Both the position numbers and the translations under genes were made by a program. Source: Bacillus sp. OK048 (GTDB lineage: Bacteria > Bacillota > Bacilli > Bacillales > Cytobacillaceae). Taken from it: DNA of 64,000 nt. Below are positions 52,459-61,715 of the stretch, piece after piece; within the stretch, counting starts at the first letter, position 1; each line of letters starts with the position of its first letter. The notes below the pieces were generated by a model. The model ran no database searches, had not been told where the DNA came from, and worked only from the letters and a program-made list of their open reading frames with translations. The stretch spans positions 62,001 through 126,000 of the forward strand of contig NZ_FNHN01000003.1 of the NCBI RefSeq assembly GCF_900103525.1, given 5' to 3'.

Positions 52459-53451
52459 TTGAAAAAAAATATTCTTTATACTGTTTTACTTCTCCTCGTC
52501 GTTTTCGCTGTACCGCAAATACTTTCTGATTTCGGAACGAATTTAACAACTGAAATTTTTATCATGGCCATGTTCGCCATGAGTTTGGGCTTAATTATGG
52601 GCTATGCTGGTTTAGATTCGCTAGGGCATGCTGCCTTTTTTGGAATCGGTGCCTATTCTGTTGCATTAATCGGGAAGTTTGTGACTAATACGTATTTAAT
52701 CATTATTATAGCGGTTGCGATCGCTGGATTGATTGCATTCATTACTGGAGCAGTATTTATCCGTACTTCTAAATTCTACTTTCTTATGATTACGCTTGCC
52801 TTTAGCCAATTGATATTTACTCTATTATGGCAAATGAAGGATTTGACAGGTGGAGCTGATGGGATGTCTGTTTCCGCCATTATGAATCTTGGATTTGGAG
52901 ACATATTTGATCCGCAAACCATGTATTATGTGATGGGAATTATTTTTGTCGCTGTCTTTATTTTACTAAGATTATTCGTGGAATCTCCAGCAGGAAAAAT
53001 TACGAAAGGCGTCATGGAAAATGAAGGTCGTATGGCTGCACTTGGCTATGACGTTCGTGTTTATAAACTATTAGCCTTTACCCTTTCCGGAGCATTAGCA
53101 GGGTTTGCTGGTTCACTTTATTCCTTCTATAACGTTTTCGTCTCTCCAGAGTTATCTGCTTGGCTGTTCTCTGGTCAAGTAATGATCATGGTTATCGTTG
53201 GAGGCGTTGGTACATTGCTTGGACCTGCCATTGGAGCAGGTGTTTTCATCTTCCTACAAAACTTTATCAGTACCTATACGGAAAGATGGCCATTGATTTT
53301 GGGTGCCATTCTCATTTTCCTTGTCCTTATTGGAAAAGGCGGAATCATCCAGTGGTTGAAATTAGGTGTTACTATGATTTTTAAAAGTAAACCCAAAAAT
53401 AATAAGGTTTCCTCTACTATTCAAGCAGAAAAGGAGGAGGTTATCAATTGA
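52459..53451 (+). CDS. Branched-chain-type ABC permease (LivM)
   Basis: A 330-residue permease: 'FIMAMFAMSLGLIMGYAGLDSLGHAAFFGIGAYSVALI' and 'ENEGRMAALGYDVRVYKLLAFTLSGALAGFAGSLYSFYNVFVSPE' are typical LivM segments. TTG start directly after the LivH stop codon, with GAGAGGTGG upstream. Its stop overlaps the LivG start by four bases. Confidence 0.9.
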   Translation: MKKNILYTVLLLLVVFAVPQILSDFGTNLTTEIFIMAMFAMSLGLIMGYAGLDSLGHAAFFGIGAYSVALIGKFVTNTYLIIIIAVAIAGLIAFITGAVFIRTSKFYFLMITLAFSQLIFTLLWQMKDLTGGADGMSVSAIMNLGFGDIFDPQTMYYVMGIIFVAVFILLRLFVESPAGKITKGVMENEGRMAALGYDVRVYKLLAFTLSGALAGFAGSLYSFYNVFVSPELSAWLFSGQVMIMVIVGGVGTLLGPAIGAGVFIFLQNFISTYTERWPLILGAILIFLVLIGKGGIIQWLKLGVTMIFKSKPKNNKVSSTIQAEKEEVIN

Positions 53452-54203
53452 GCTTACTAAAAGTAGATAAAATAAATAAATCATTTGGTACCCTACAAGT
53501 ACTACATGATGTGTCATTGGAAGTACAGCCAGGCGAACGCCATGTTATTATTGGTCCAAATGGTGCTGGGAAAACGACTCTTTTTAATTCTATAACAAAC
53601 CATCTTCCAATTACTTCAGGAACGGTGCATTTTGAAGGGAAAGATATTACAAATCTTCCTGCTCATAGATTAGTTCATTTAGGCATGGCACGAACATTTC
53701 AAAAGAATAATTTATTTGGTGATTTAACGGTAGAAGAAAATATTCATCTTGCCTTAACAGCCAAGAAAAAATATCGTCATGACATATGGTTTTCCCTAAC
53801 AAGTCGTTCTGATATAAAAAGAGAAACAAATCAGATATTAGAAGAATGGAAGATTACCCATCGCCGTGATGTGAAAATAAATAATCTATCCTATGGGGAA
53901 CAACGTTTACTAGAAGTACTATTGGCGATGGCTAGTAAACCAAAGCTTCTTTTACTAGATGAACCAACATCTGGAATGTCTCCGGCAGAAACAACTCAAA
54001 CTTCCGAGATGATTCAAAGACTGCCGCGCTCCATGGCGTTAGTGGTAATTGAACATGATATGGAAGTAGTCTTTGCGATTGCAGATCGAATAACTGTTCT
54101 TCACCATGGTGAGCCAATTTTAACTGGTGCTCCAGAAGAAGTTAGAAATAGCGAAATGGTAAAGGAAATTTACTTCGGTGGAGGTGCGAAAAATCATGCT
54201 TGA
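53448..54203 (+). CDS. Branched-chain-type ABC ATPase (LivG)
   Basis: A 251-residue ATPase: Walker A GPNGAGKTT (about 37-45), signature LSYGEQR, Walker B LLLLDEPTSGMSP and H-loop VVIEHDMEVVF. 'GMARTFQKNNLF' is the LivG Q-loop. TTG start with AAGGAGGAGG upstream. It pairs with LivF as the importer's ATPase dimer. Confidence 0.92.
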   Translation: MSLLKVDKINKSFGTLQVLHDVSLEVQPGERHVIIGPNGAGKTTLFNSITNHLPITSGTVHFEGKDITNLPAHRLVHLGMARTFQKNNLFGDLTVEENIHLALTAKKKYRHDIWFSLTSRSDIKRETNQILEEWKITHRRDVKINNLSYGEQRLLEVLLAMASKPKLLLLDEPTSGMSPAETTQTSEMIQRLPRSMALVVIEHDMEVVFAIADRITVLHHGEPILTGAPEEVRNSEMVKEIYFGGGAKNHA

Positions 54204-54906
54204 GTTACAAGATGTTCATTCCTATTATGGAACAAGTCATATCCTTCAAGGGGTTACATTTACCGTTCCAGAGGGAAAATGTGTCGCACTTTTGGGACGC
54301 AACGGAGCAGGAAAAACAACAACGATTCATACAATATCGGGTCTGGTCAAATCAAAACGCGGTACCATCACTTTTAATGATAAACAATTACAGGCTTTAC
54401 CAACACACCAAATTTCTCGTGATGGTATTGGCTTAGTACCACAAGGAAGAAGAATATTTCCTTCCCTTACCATTAGAGAGAACTTAACGATGCCCGCTCG
54501 GAAAAGAAAAGGAAAGAGTCAAGCAGTAAACTGGGATATCGACAAGGTTTATGAGCTATTCCCAATTCTTAAGGAACGCGAAAATAATATGGGTACGCAG
54601 CTATCCGGCGGACAGCAGCAAATGCTGGCAATTGGCCGGGCATTGATGACTAATCCACAGTTTCTGTTAATGGATGAGCCATCTGAAGGACTCGCCCCGG
54701 TTATTATTGACCAAGTGGGTGAGATCGTCTGTAAGCTGAAAGAGACCGGACTTTCGATATTAATGGTTGAGCAAAATATATCACTTGCCTACCAGGTAGC
54801 GGATGAAATCTTAATCATGAACAAGGGTACGATTGTTTGGAATGGCGCACCAGATGAATTGTTAGAAAATAAGGATGTTCAGCATAAATATTTGGGAGTT
54901 TCATAG
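54196..54906 (+). CDS. Branched-chain-type ABC ATPase (LivF)
   Basis: A 236-residue ATPase: Walker A GRNGAGKTT, 'GIGLVPQGRRIFPSLTIRENL' (LivF Q-loop), signature LSGGQQQM and Walker B FLLMDEPSEGLAP. The ATG at 54196 overlaps the LivG end by eight bases with GGAGGTG upstream. It completes the five-gene importer, which ends in a terminator. Confidence 0.92.
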   Translation: MLELQDVHSYYGTSHILQGVTFTVPEGKCVALLGRNGAGKTTTIHTISGLVKSKRGTITFNDKQLQALPTHQISRDGIGLVPQGRRIFPSLTIRENLTMPARKRKGKSQAVNWDIDKVYELFPILKERENNMGTQLSGGQQQMLAIGRALMTNPQFLLMDEPSEGLAPVIIDQVGEIVCKLKETGLSILMVEQNISLAYQVADEILIMNKGTIVWNGAPDELLENKDVQHKYLGVS

Positions 54907-54913
54907 CTTCCAA

Positions 54914-54950
54914 AAAAAAGGTAGACTCTTATCTCGAGTCTACCTTTTTT
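54914..54950 (+). terminator. Terminator of the Liv-type operon
   Basis: AAAAAAGGTAGACTC / GAGTCTACCTTTTTT, a long perfect stem eight bases past the LivF stop codon. Confidence 0.9.
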
Positions 54951-54958
54951 GGAATAGC

Positions 54959-55006
54959 AAAGCCAACTTTCTCACTAAAAAGTAGTGAGGAAGTTGGCTT
55001 TTTTTA
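54959..55006 (-). terminator. Terminator of the dioxygenase/decarboxylase unit
   Basis: AAAGCCAACTT..CTCACT / AGTGAG..AAGTTGGCTTT, a long stem with A- and T-runs on both sides, immediately after the amidohydrolase stop codon. Confidence 0.85.
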
Positions 55007-55013
55007 AAAAAAT

Positions 55014-56033
55014 CTATACGGATTTAACCAATTCGTTCAATCCAAGAAAATCCATAGCATTTTGTCCTAGCATTAACCTTGCATCGGCTTCTGAAATATC
55101 CTCATGGTTGTCAATGACCTTTCCTACCGGCTTTTCACGAAGAAGGAATGGATAATCAGATCCAGCAATAATTTGCTTTGCACCAAAACGTTCAATCATG
55201 AATTTCAAATTATCTGGGTCGTATACGAGTGAATCGTAATACAGTTTTTTCGCATAGGAGCTTGGAGGATTTTTTGTATTTCGGGTCTCCGGCCAAGCTT
55301 CCCAGCCTTTATCCATTCTTGGAAGGATATATGGCAAAGACCCTCCTCCATGTGCAAAGCAAATTTTCAGATTCGGCAACTTGTCTAGCATCCCGCTCAT
55401 AATGATGCTTCCGGCTGCTAACGCAGTTTCTGACGGCATTCCAACAGTATACATTGAATTGAAACGTTGCAGCCTTTCTCGTCCTAGAGTTGCCCATGGG
55501 TGGACAAAAAGTGGCACATTCATTTCTGCTGCCGCCTCAAAAAATGGATACAGGGAATCGTCATCCAGATTCAGTCCGTTTACATTGGAACCTATCTGAA
55601 TCCCTTTAAGTCCGAGCTCTTTAACAGCCCTTTCCATCTCTGCTACCGCCTGTTTCACATCCTGCAGTGGAACCGTGCCCATTCCGATAAATCTGTCTGG
55701 ATACTTTTTTACCACAGAAGCGATAAAATCATTTTGTGACTGGGCAAGCTCCAGGCCGGCCTGCGGATCCGACCAATATGAGAGGGTGACTGGAATCGGT
55801 GACAGCACCTGAATATCCACACCCTCCTTATCCATGTCTTCAATCCGCTTTTTGGGATCCCATGCCTGGTCAGTTATCTTCCTGAATGTTTTGCCTTGTA
55901 TCTTAATTTCAGCACCACAGCTACAGGTCCTTTCAAGTATCGGAAACCGGCCATCTTCATACTTTGCTGCCAAGTCAGGAAAATCTTCGGAAATGATGTG
56001 TGTATGAAAATCAACTCGTAATTTTTTTGTCAA
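55014..56033 (-). CDS. ACMSD-like amidohydrolase-fold decarboxylase (PraH-like)
   Basis: A 339-residue protein of the amidohydrolase_2 family. Metal-binding motifs are DFHTH (8-12), FVHPW (about 175-179), FAHGGGSLPYILPRMDKGW (about 226-244) and GSDYPF (about 292-297). The nearest known activities are non-oxidative decarboxylations of aminocarboxymuconate semialdehyde and, in the protocatechuate 2,3-route, 5-carboxy-2-hydroxymuconate-6-semialdehyde. It follows the VOC dioxygenase gene by 41 bases, so it probably acts on that ring-cleavage product, giving 2-hydroxymuconate semialdehyde. TTG start with AAGGGAG upstream. Confidence 0.82.
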   Translation of the reverse strand: MTKKLRVDFHTHIISEDFPDLAAKYEDGRFPILERTCSCGAEIKIQGKTFRKITDQAWDPKKRIEDMDKEGVDIQVLSPIPVTLSYWSDPQAGLELAQSQNDFIASVVKKYPDRFIGMGTVPLQDVKQAVAEMERAVKELGLKGIQIGSNVNGLNLDDDSLYPFFEAAAEMNVPLFVHPWATLGRERLQRFNSMYTVGMPSETALAAGSIIMSGMLDKLPNLKICFAHGGGSLPYILPRMDKGWEAWPETRNTKNPPSSYAKKLYYDSLVYDPDNLKFMIERFGAKQIIAGSDYPFLLREKPVGKVIDNHEDISEADARLMLGQNAMDFLGLNELVKSV

Positions 56034-56074
56034 AGCTGAGAATCTCCCTTCTTTAAGACACCTAAACTGCCAAT

Positions 56075-57073
56075 CTATTTCTTTATTTCTGTACCATAAG
56101 TCAAGTAGCTTTTAGGTGGTGTGCTTCCCCACATATCAAGCCCAAACGGTCCCGTTCCTGCTTGCCACTCAATTGGCTCCCAGTCTGGTGCAAAAATAAG
56201 CATTCCGCCTGTCCACAGCTCAATCCGGTTACCAGATGGCTCAAATGCATACAGGAATTGCGCCCCACTTGTACCATGCTTTCCAGGTCCCCACTCGATT
56301 TTGATGTCATTTTCAGCCATGATATTCAGTGCACGCAGTAGTTCATCCGGTGAATCTAAGAAATATGCTACATGATGGAGAAGTGCTCCTGATTGATTGC
56401 TGTTTCGCATGATCGCAATTTCATGTGCGATATTTGTTTTGCTCAACCATGAACCAAGACGAACATCCGCTTCATTTTGTATATAGTAACGATGATGGAT
56501 TCCAAGGAAATTAGTCCACCATTCCTGTTCATGTGCAACATCATTCACCATCACATTTACATGGTCAAAGCGGCGAGGCGCAGCACCCTTCCCACTGTAT
56601 TTCATTGGGTGACTAGGCAATTTAGAAGCAGTAAGTGGGTTCGAATACTTTTCCATTTCCCAATAAAGCTCAATAGGAATTCCAGCTGGGCTGTAGAATT
56701 TGATGGCATCACCCTGTGCGAGTTCAGTACCACCTTCTATCCAGGTATAGTCAGTTCCTGATTCTATTAACGATTTTTCGAAAGCATAAAGTGATTTTTC
56801 AGAGTTAACTCTCCAACCAAAATGGTCCAGTCCAGGTTTTTCAGCTTGATTGAGAACTAATGTGTGGTGATCCCAGTCCTGCCATGCTCGTAGATAAACT
56901 TTTCCGTCTTCCTCTGCGGTTACATGCAGGCCCAAAACCTCCGTGAAAAACCATGTAGATCTTTCCAAATTAGTCACATTGATTGATGCGTGGCCTATGT
57001 GTGCAACATTCGATAATTTAAGATCTAGTTCCGTTAGTTCTACCTCATTTTGTTTTGCATTTGAAATAGCCAT
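56075..57073 (-). CDS. VOC-fold extradiol dioxygenase (catechol 2,3-dioxygenase-like)
   Basis: A type I extradiol ring-cleaving enzyme of 332 residues with two VOC modules (~22-140 and ~165-290). Fe(II) ligands are His171 (RRFDHVNV), His233/234 (LLHHVAYF) and Glu285 (NRIELWTGG); the active-site histidine after 'GPGKHG' (His266) is also present. Substrate could be catechol or protocatechuate (2,3-cleavage). The linked ACMSD-like decarboxylase suggests a carboxylated product. Start ATG with GGAGG upstream and a perfect cre-like site about 53-67 bases before it. Confidence 0.9.
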   Translation of the reverse strand: MAISNAKQNEVELTELDLKLSNVAHIGHASINVTNLERSTWFFTEVLGLHVTAEEDGKVYLRAWQDWDHHTLVLNQAEKPGLDHFGWRVNSEKSLYAFEKSLIESGTDYTWIEGGTELAQGDAIKFYSPAGIPIELYWEMEKYSNPLTASKLPSHPMKYSGKGAAPRRFDHVNVMVNDVAHEQEWWTNFLGIHHRYYIQNEADVRLGSWLSKTNIAHEIAIMRNSNQSGALLHHVAYFLDSPDELLRALNIMAENDIKIEWGPGKHGTSGAQFLYAFEPSGNRIELWTGGMLIFAPDWEPIEWQAGTGPFGLDMWGSTPPKSYLTYGTEIKK

Positions 57074-57125
57074 CTTTTCATACCTCCAGAGTTTTATTTT
57101 GCTTTTGAGTAAATTATTTTTTATT

Positions 57126-57140
57126 AGAAATCGCTTACAT
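57126..57140 (-). promoter_or_regulatory. cre-like site upstream of the VOC dioxygenase gene
   Basis: On the minus strand ATGTAAGCGATTTCT matches WTGNAANCGNWNNCW at all fixed positions. It suggests repression by CcpA. Confidence 0.6.
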
Positions 57141-57250
57141 GAATGGAAAGAAGAAATTGATTTCGATCATTCAAATAATTTACAACAAAAAAGTGACTTC
57201 CTCTTTAACTAGTTCTAATTATATGGGGTCGATGGGGCAAACAAAAGTGA

Positions 57251-57329
57251 TGAATTCCTCTATGTGGAATGGAATTACGAAAATTTCAAAAAATCTAATT
57301 GTTTCATAGAAAGTGAATTCCTCTATGTG
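57251..57329. promoter_or_regulatory. Pair of 16-bp direct repeats in the IclR/dioxygenase intergenic region
   Basis: TGAATTCCTCTATGTG occurs at 57251-57266 and again, identical, at 57314-57329, exactly 63 bases apart. The first forms ATTCC-N7-GGAAT. They are good candidates for the IclR operator. Confidence 0.55.
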
Positions 57330-57369
57330 AAACCTGAAAGAACTTCTATGCAATTTTCTTTTAAATATT

Positions 57370-57384
57370 TTGTAAGCGATGCCA
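57370..57384 (+). promoter_or_regulatory. cre-like site upstream of the IclR gene
   Basis: TTGTAAGCGATGCCA matches WTGNAANCGNWNNCW at all fixed positions, about 97 bases before the IclR start codon. Confidence 0.6.
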
Positions 57385-57480
57385 AAAAATGTGTACATAA
57401 TCAAACTAAAATGATAGAATATTCAAAACACAACAAAGATATTCCTATATATGGAACAGCTAAAGAAAGGGGAATGGAAA

Positions 57481-58269
57481 ATGTCTGTGAAAAGTAATAA
57501 TCCACAAATTCTCTCATCCGTCAGTAATGCACTTCGTATTCTCAAAAGTTTTTCTACATTTGAACCAACACAAAAGGTTGGTGACCTCTCAGTTTCTCTC
57601 GGTCTTGCAAAAAGTACTGTAAGCCGTTTACTTACTACACTTGCTCATGAAGGTTTTGTTATAAAAGATAAAAACACTGGCAAGTATAAACTTGGAATAT
57701 CAGTATTGACACTTGGCGGTATCGTTACAAATAACTTGGAAATCCATAAAGAGGTATCACCACTACTATCTAAATTAGTGCATGATACCGGGGAAACAGC
57801 ACATTTATCGGTTCTGGACGGTCTGGAGACAATCTATATACATAAAGAAGAATGCAGCCACCCGGTTCGAATCCTCACACATCTGGGGAGAAAGAATCCA
57901 TCATACTGCACAAGTTCTGGGAAAGTACTGCTTGCTTTTGATGAAAATAATCTAGTTGAAGAGGTAATCAAAGCAGGTTTGCATGCATACACAAGCAAAA
58001 GTATTATAGATCCCGATAAGTTACGGAAGGAATTGGAGTTAATCAACAAAAGAGGATATGCAATTTGTACCGAGGAATTAACAGTAGGAACAAGATCCGT
58101 GTCAGCACCGATTCGGGACTATACTGGGAAGGTTGTATCAGCTATAAATGTGGTCGGTCCTCTCCAACGCATGATGGATTATAAAGTGCCAGATATCGCT
58201 AAAAAGGTTATGAATGCAGCCAAGGAAGCATCTGAAAGGATGGGGTATGATAAGCGATTTTTAGGTTAG
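57481..58269 (+). CDS. IclR family transcriptional regulator
   Basis: A 262-residue regulator with a winged helix at ~9-70 (SSVSNALRILKSFS...KVGDLSVSLGLAKSTVSRLLTTLAHEGFV) and an IclR ligand-binding domain (ETAHLSVLDGLETIYIH, 'SGKVLLAF', 'RGYAICTEELTVGTRSVSAPI'). IclR proteins often control protocatechuate and 4-hydroxybenzoate pathways (PcaR, PobR). I use the ATG at 57481 with AAAGGGGA upstream; the frame extends to 57451 but without a ribosome site. Divergent from the dioxygenase gene, which is its likely target. Confidence 0.92.
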   Translation: MSVKSNNPQILSSVSNALRILKSFSTFEPTQKVGDLSVSLGLAKSTVSRLLTTLAHEGFVIKDKNTGKYKLGISVLTLGGIVTNNLEIHKEVSPLLSKLVHDTGETAHLSVLDGLETIYIHKEECSHPVRILTHLGRKNPSYCTSSGKVLLAFDENNLVEEVIKAGLHAYTSKSIIDPDKLRKELELINKRGYAICTEELTVGTRSVSAPIRDYTGKVVSAINVVGPLQRMMDYKVPDIAKKVMNAAKEASERMGYDKRFLG

Positions 58270-58281
58270 ATATAAGGTATT

Positions 58282-58380
58282 AGGGTCGTTCGCGAACTTT
58301 GGGTTACTGGTATAAATTTGCGCATAACCCCCAGCACGTTAACGCTTTAGCGAACTGGGGGTCAGGGCTTCTAGCCCTTA
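58282..58380. terminator. Structured region between the converging IclR and PobA genes
   Basis: Nested inverted repeats: CCCCCAG (58328-58334) with CTGGGGG (58355-58361) enclosing CGCT-TT-AGCG, then AGGGCT-TCT-AGCCCT (58364-58378). It is GC-richer than its surroundings. Probably a bidirectional terminator, though T-runs are weak. Confidence 0.5.
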
Positions 58381-58429
58381 TCTCCTACTAAAGTGTAGTT
58401 AATCGAATATTAAAACCCTCTTACTATTT

Positions 58430-59650
<1,221 letters not shown>

Positions 59651-59676
59651 TTAGTAAATTCCTACAGCCTTTTTCT

Positions 59677-60525
59677 TTATTTAACATATTCGCTATCTGC
59701 TTCAGCCTCTATCTTGACTGACTTTTTATTCCCAAAAGTAACCATGGCATTCCAACTTCCAGAAGACTGTCCGTCTGCTAAATAGGTTGGTTCCCATCCA
59801 TCTTCAATCATGCTAAATAGCATTGCAAGGTGACGACCACCGGATTCTACTTTTGCAAACCTTGCATATTGTGGAAGCATATCATATGCTGCTTGATAAT
59901 CTTTATTCATGATGTACTCCACAAATTGCTTATCCATTGCATGTTCCGTTACAGTTGGCTTATTATGTCTTCCCCGGACTAGATTATGAGATAATGCACC
60001 ACTTGAAACAAAAACTATCTTTTTCTCACTCTCTCGTAAAACCTTGGCAATGACTTGCCCCCATTTATTCGTTTCTTCTAAACTAGCTGCTAATGTAACG
60101 GATAAATTAATGACAGCGATATCTTCATTCGGAACAAGGTAACGTAAAGGAACCACACTTCCGTAATCCCATAAATAATAAGGATCATTTACACCTTGCA
60201 CTTGAAGTCCAGCATCCTCCCCAGCTTTTACCAATCGATTAGCTAATTCTTCATCACCTGGCCAATGATAGGGAACATCTCTAATCAAGTCCGGCGCTTC
60301 GAATGCCGTAAGGATTCCTTTGTGAACCGGCGTGCAATCAACATAATGAAAAAAGGTCGATGGCCAATGGCAAGACACTAATACGAGCACATCAGGTTTG
60401 ATTGCTTCAATCTCCTTGGCCACTTCTTTCATAGCGGATACCATATCCTTTTGGAATTCAGGGACATCTTTTTCGTGACAAATACTTGGGACATGCGGGG
60501 CCAACATACTTAATTCAATTGTCAT
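59677..60525 (-). CDS. LigB-type (class III) extradiol dioxygenase
   Basis: A 282-residue ring-cleaving dioxygenase unrelated in fold to the VOC enzyme nearby. Fe(II) ligands: His11 (APHVPSI), His53 (SCHWPS) and Glu227 (KVESGGRH); a catalytic histidine lies in SSGALSHNL (His180). No separate LigA-type small subunit is encoded. Substrate candidates are protocatechuate (2,3- or 4,5-) or another catechol. Its place just before pobA suggests protocatechuate. AAGGAGG precedes the ATG, and a cre-like site lies 30-44 bases upstream of the start. Confidence 0.88.
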   Translation of the reverse strand: MTIELSMLAPHVPSICHEKDVPEFQKDMVSAMKEVAKEIEAIKPDVLVLVSCHWPSTFFHYVDCTPVHKGILTAFEAPDLIRDVPYHWPGDEELANRLVKAGEDAGLQVQGVNDPYYLWDYGSVVPLRYLVPNEDIAVINLSVTLAASLEETNKWGQVIAKVLRESEKKIVFVSSGALSHNLVRGRHNKPTVTEHAMDKQFVEYIMNKDYQAAYDMLPQYARFAKVESGGRHLAMLFSMIEDGWEPTYLADGQSSGSWNAMVTFGNKKSVKIEAEADSEYVK

Positions 60526-60554
60526 ATGAACCTCCTTAAATATTATCTTAGGTT

Positions 60555-60569
60555 GGCGAGCGCTTACAT
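60555..60569 (-). promoter_or_regulatory. cre-like site upstream of the LigB-type dioxygenase gene
   Basis: On the minus strand ATGTAAGCGCTCGCC matches WTGNAANCGNWNNCW except for the last base. Confidence 0.55.
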
Positions 60570-60610
60570 CTATGGATATTAAAAAAATTCAGTACCTTTT
60601 ATAACAGTCA

Positions 60611-60635
60611 GTGGTATGAGCAGGATGGATACCAC
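60611..60635. promoter_or_regulatory. Inverted repeat GTGGTAT-N11-ATACCAC
   Basis: A perfect 7-bp inverted repeat between the tautomerase and LigB-type genes, without a T-run. Either an operator or a weak hairpin separating the two transcripts. Confidence 0.4.
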
Positions 60636-60665
60636 CTTACTGCCCATACCCTGTTCGTAAATATT

Positions 60666-60851
60666 CTATCTCTCGGACATCGGTTTTCCAGCTTTTCCCC
60701 AGTGCGTTTTCGGAATCTCGGTAACAATTACTCTTATATTCTCTTTTGGAGCATCTAATGTTTCTGAAACAGTGTTGGTTATATTTTGAATTACTTCTGC
60801 GATCTTCTCTTTTGGTCTTCCTTCCATCATTTGTACGTTAATGATTGGCAC
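60666..60851 (-). CDS. 4-Oxalocrotonate tautomerase
   Basis: A 61-residue tautomerase with the catalytic Pro1 exposed after Met removal (MPIINVQMMEGR), basic residues at positions 11 and 39 (Arg) and the usual beta-alpha-beta length. It isomerises 2-hydroxymuconate to 2-oxohex-3-enedioate (PraC/DmpI role). The GTG start follows GGAGGGG. It lies 34 bases after the decarboxylase gene. Confidence 0.92.
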   Translation of the reverse strand: MPIINVQMMEGRPKEKIAEVIQNITNTVSETLDAPKENIRVIVTEIPKTHWGKAGKPMSER

Positions 60852-60885
60852 CCGTAACCCCTCCTGCGCTAAAAACTTCTAACTT

Positions 60886-61668
60886 TTAATCCGTAACCGT
60901 AAAGGTCACTTCACCTAAACCATCAAATTTTCCGCTTACGACATCTCCGTATTTCAACATGACTGCACCGGTAATTCCACCAGTTAAAATAACATCTCCT
61001 TTACGCACCTTGTCCCCTCTTCTTGAGAGCATATTTGCGAGCATTGCAACAGAATTAGCTGGGTGCCCTACGACTGCAGCTCCTGCTCCTAAATCCTTTA
61101 TCTCTCCATTTATTGATAAGGTAACGCCAACTAAATCCAACTCAAATTGCTCTGGTTTTTTAAGAGTTGTACCAAATACAACCCTTGAGGTAGATGCATT
61201 ATCAGCAATAACATCCGGTAAGGCAAAATTAAAATTTTCATAACGGCTATCAATGATCTCTAATGCTGGAAGCACATATTGAGTTTTTGATAAAACTTGG
61301 GTACCTGTCACACCTGGGCCTTCTATATCTTCTCCAATTACAAAAGCAATTTCTGCTTCCACTTTTGGATGGATTTGCTCATGTAGTGGAACCTGACCGC
61401 CATTTTCAATTAGCATATAGTCAAATACATATCCATAAATGGGTTCGTTAACATTCATTTGCTTCATTTTCGCATGACTGGTTAAGCCCATCTTGGGTCC
61501 AACCATTCTTTTTCCTTCATTTAACTTAATATTGACAAGTTCTTGCTGAACAAGATAAGCTTCTTCAACGGTTAAATCGGGCTTCAAATTTGCTGTTATT
61601 TTGACAACTTCTCGCTTTTCAACTTCAGCGGAAACCAAATATTCTGCTAACTCTTTAAATTGACTCAT
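60886..61668 (-). CDS. 4-Oxalocrotonate decarboxylase
   Basis: A 260-residue member of the hydratase/decarboxylase family. It resembles DmpH more than DmpE: 'VGPKMGLTSHAKMKQMNVNEPIYGYVFDYM', 'HPKVEAEIAFV', 'VIDSRYENFNFALPDVIADNASTSR' and 'VVGHPANSVAMLANMLSRRGDKVRKGDVILTGGITGAV'. It makes 2-hydroxypenta-2,4-dienoate and CO2 (PraD role), usually in complex with the hydratase encoded next door. AGGAGG precedes the ATG. Confidence 0.88.
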   Translation of the reverse strand: MSQFKELAEYLVSAEVEKREVVKITANLKPDLTVEEAYLVQQELVNIKLNEGKRMVGPKMGLTSHAKMKQMNVNEPIYGYVFDYMLIENGGQVPLHEQIHPKVEAEIAFVIGEDIEGPGVTGTQVLSKTQYVLPALEIIDSRYENFNFALPDVIADNASTSRVVFGTTLKKPEQFELDLVGVTLSINGEIKDLGAGAAVVGHPANSVAMLANMLSRRGDKVRKGDVILTGGITGAVMLKYGDVVSGKFDGLGEVTFTVTD

Positions 61669-61715
61669 TACTGTTCCTCCTCATCCAAATACACTTTGCT
61701 TTCATAAAATCGTTA

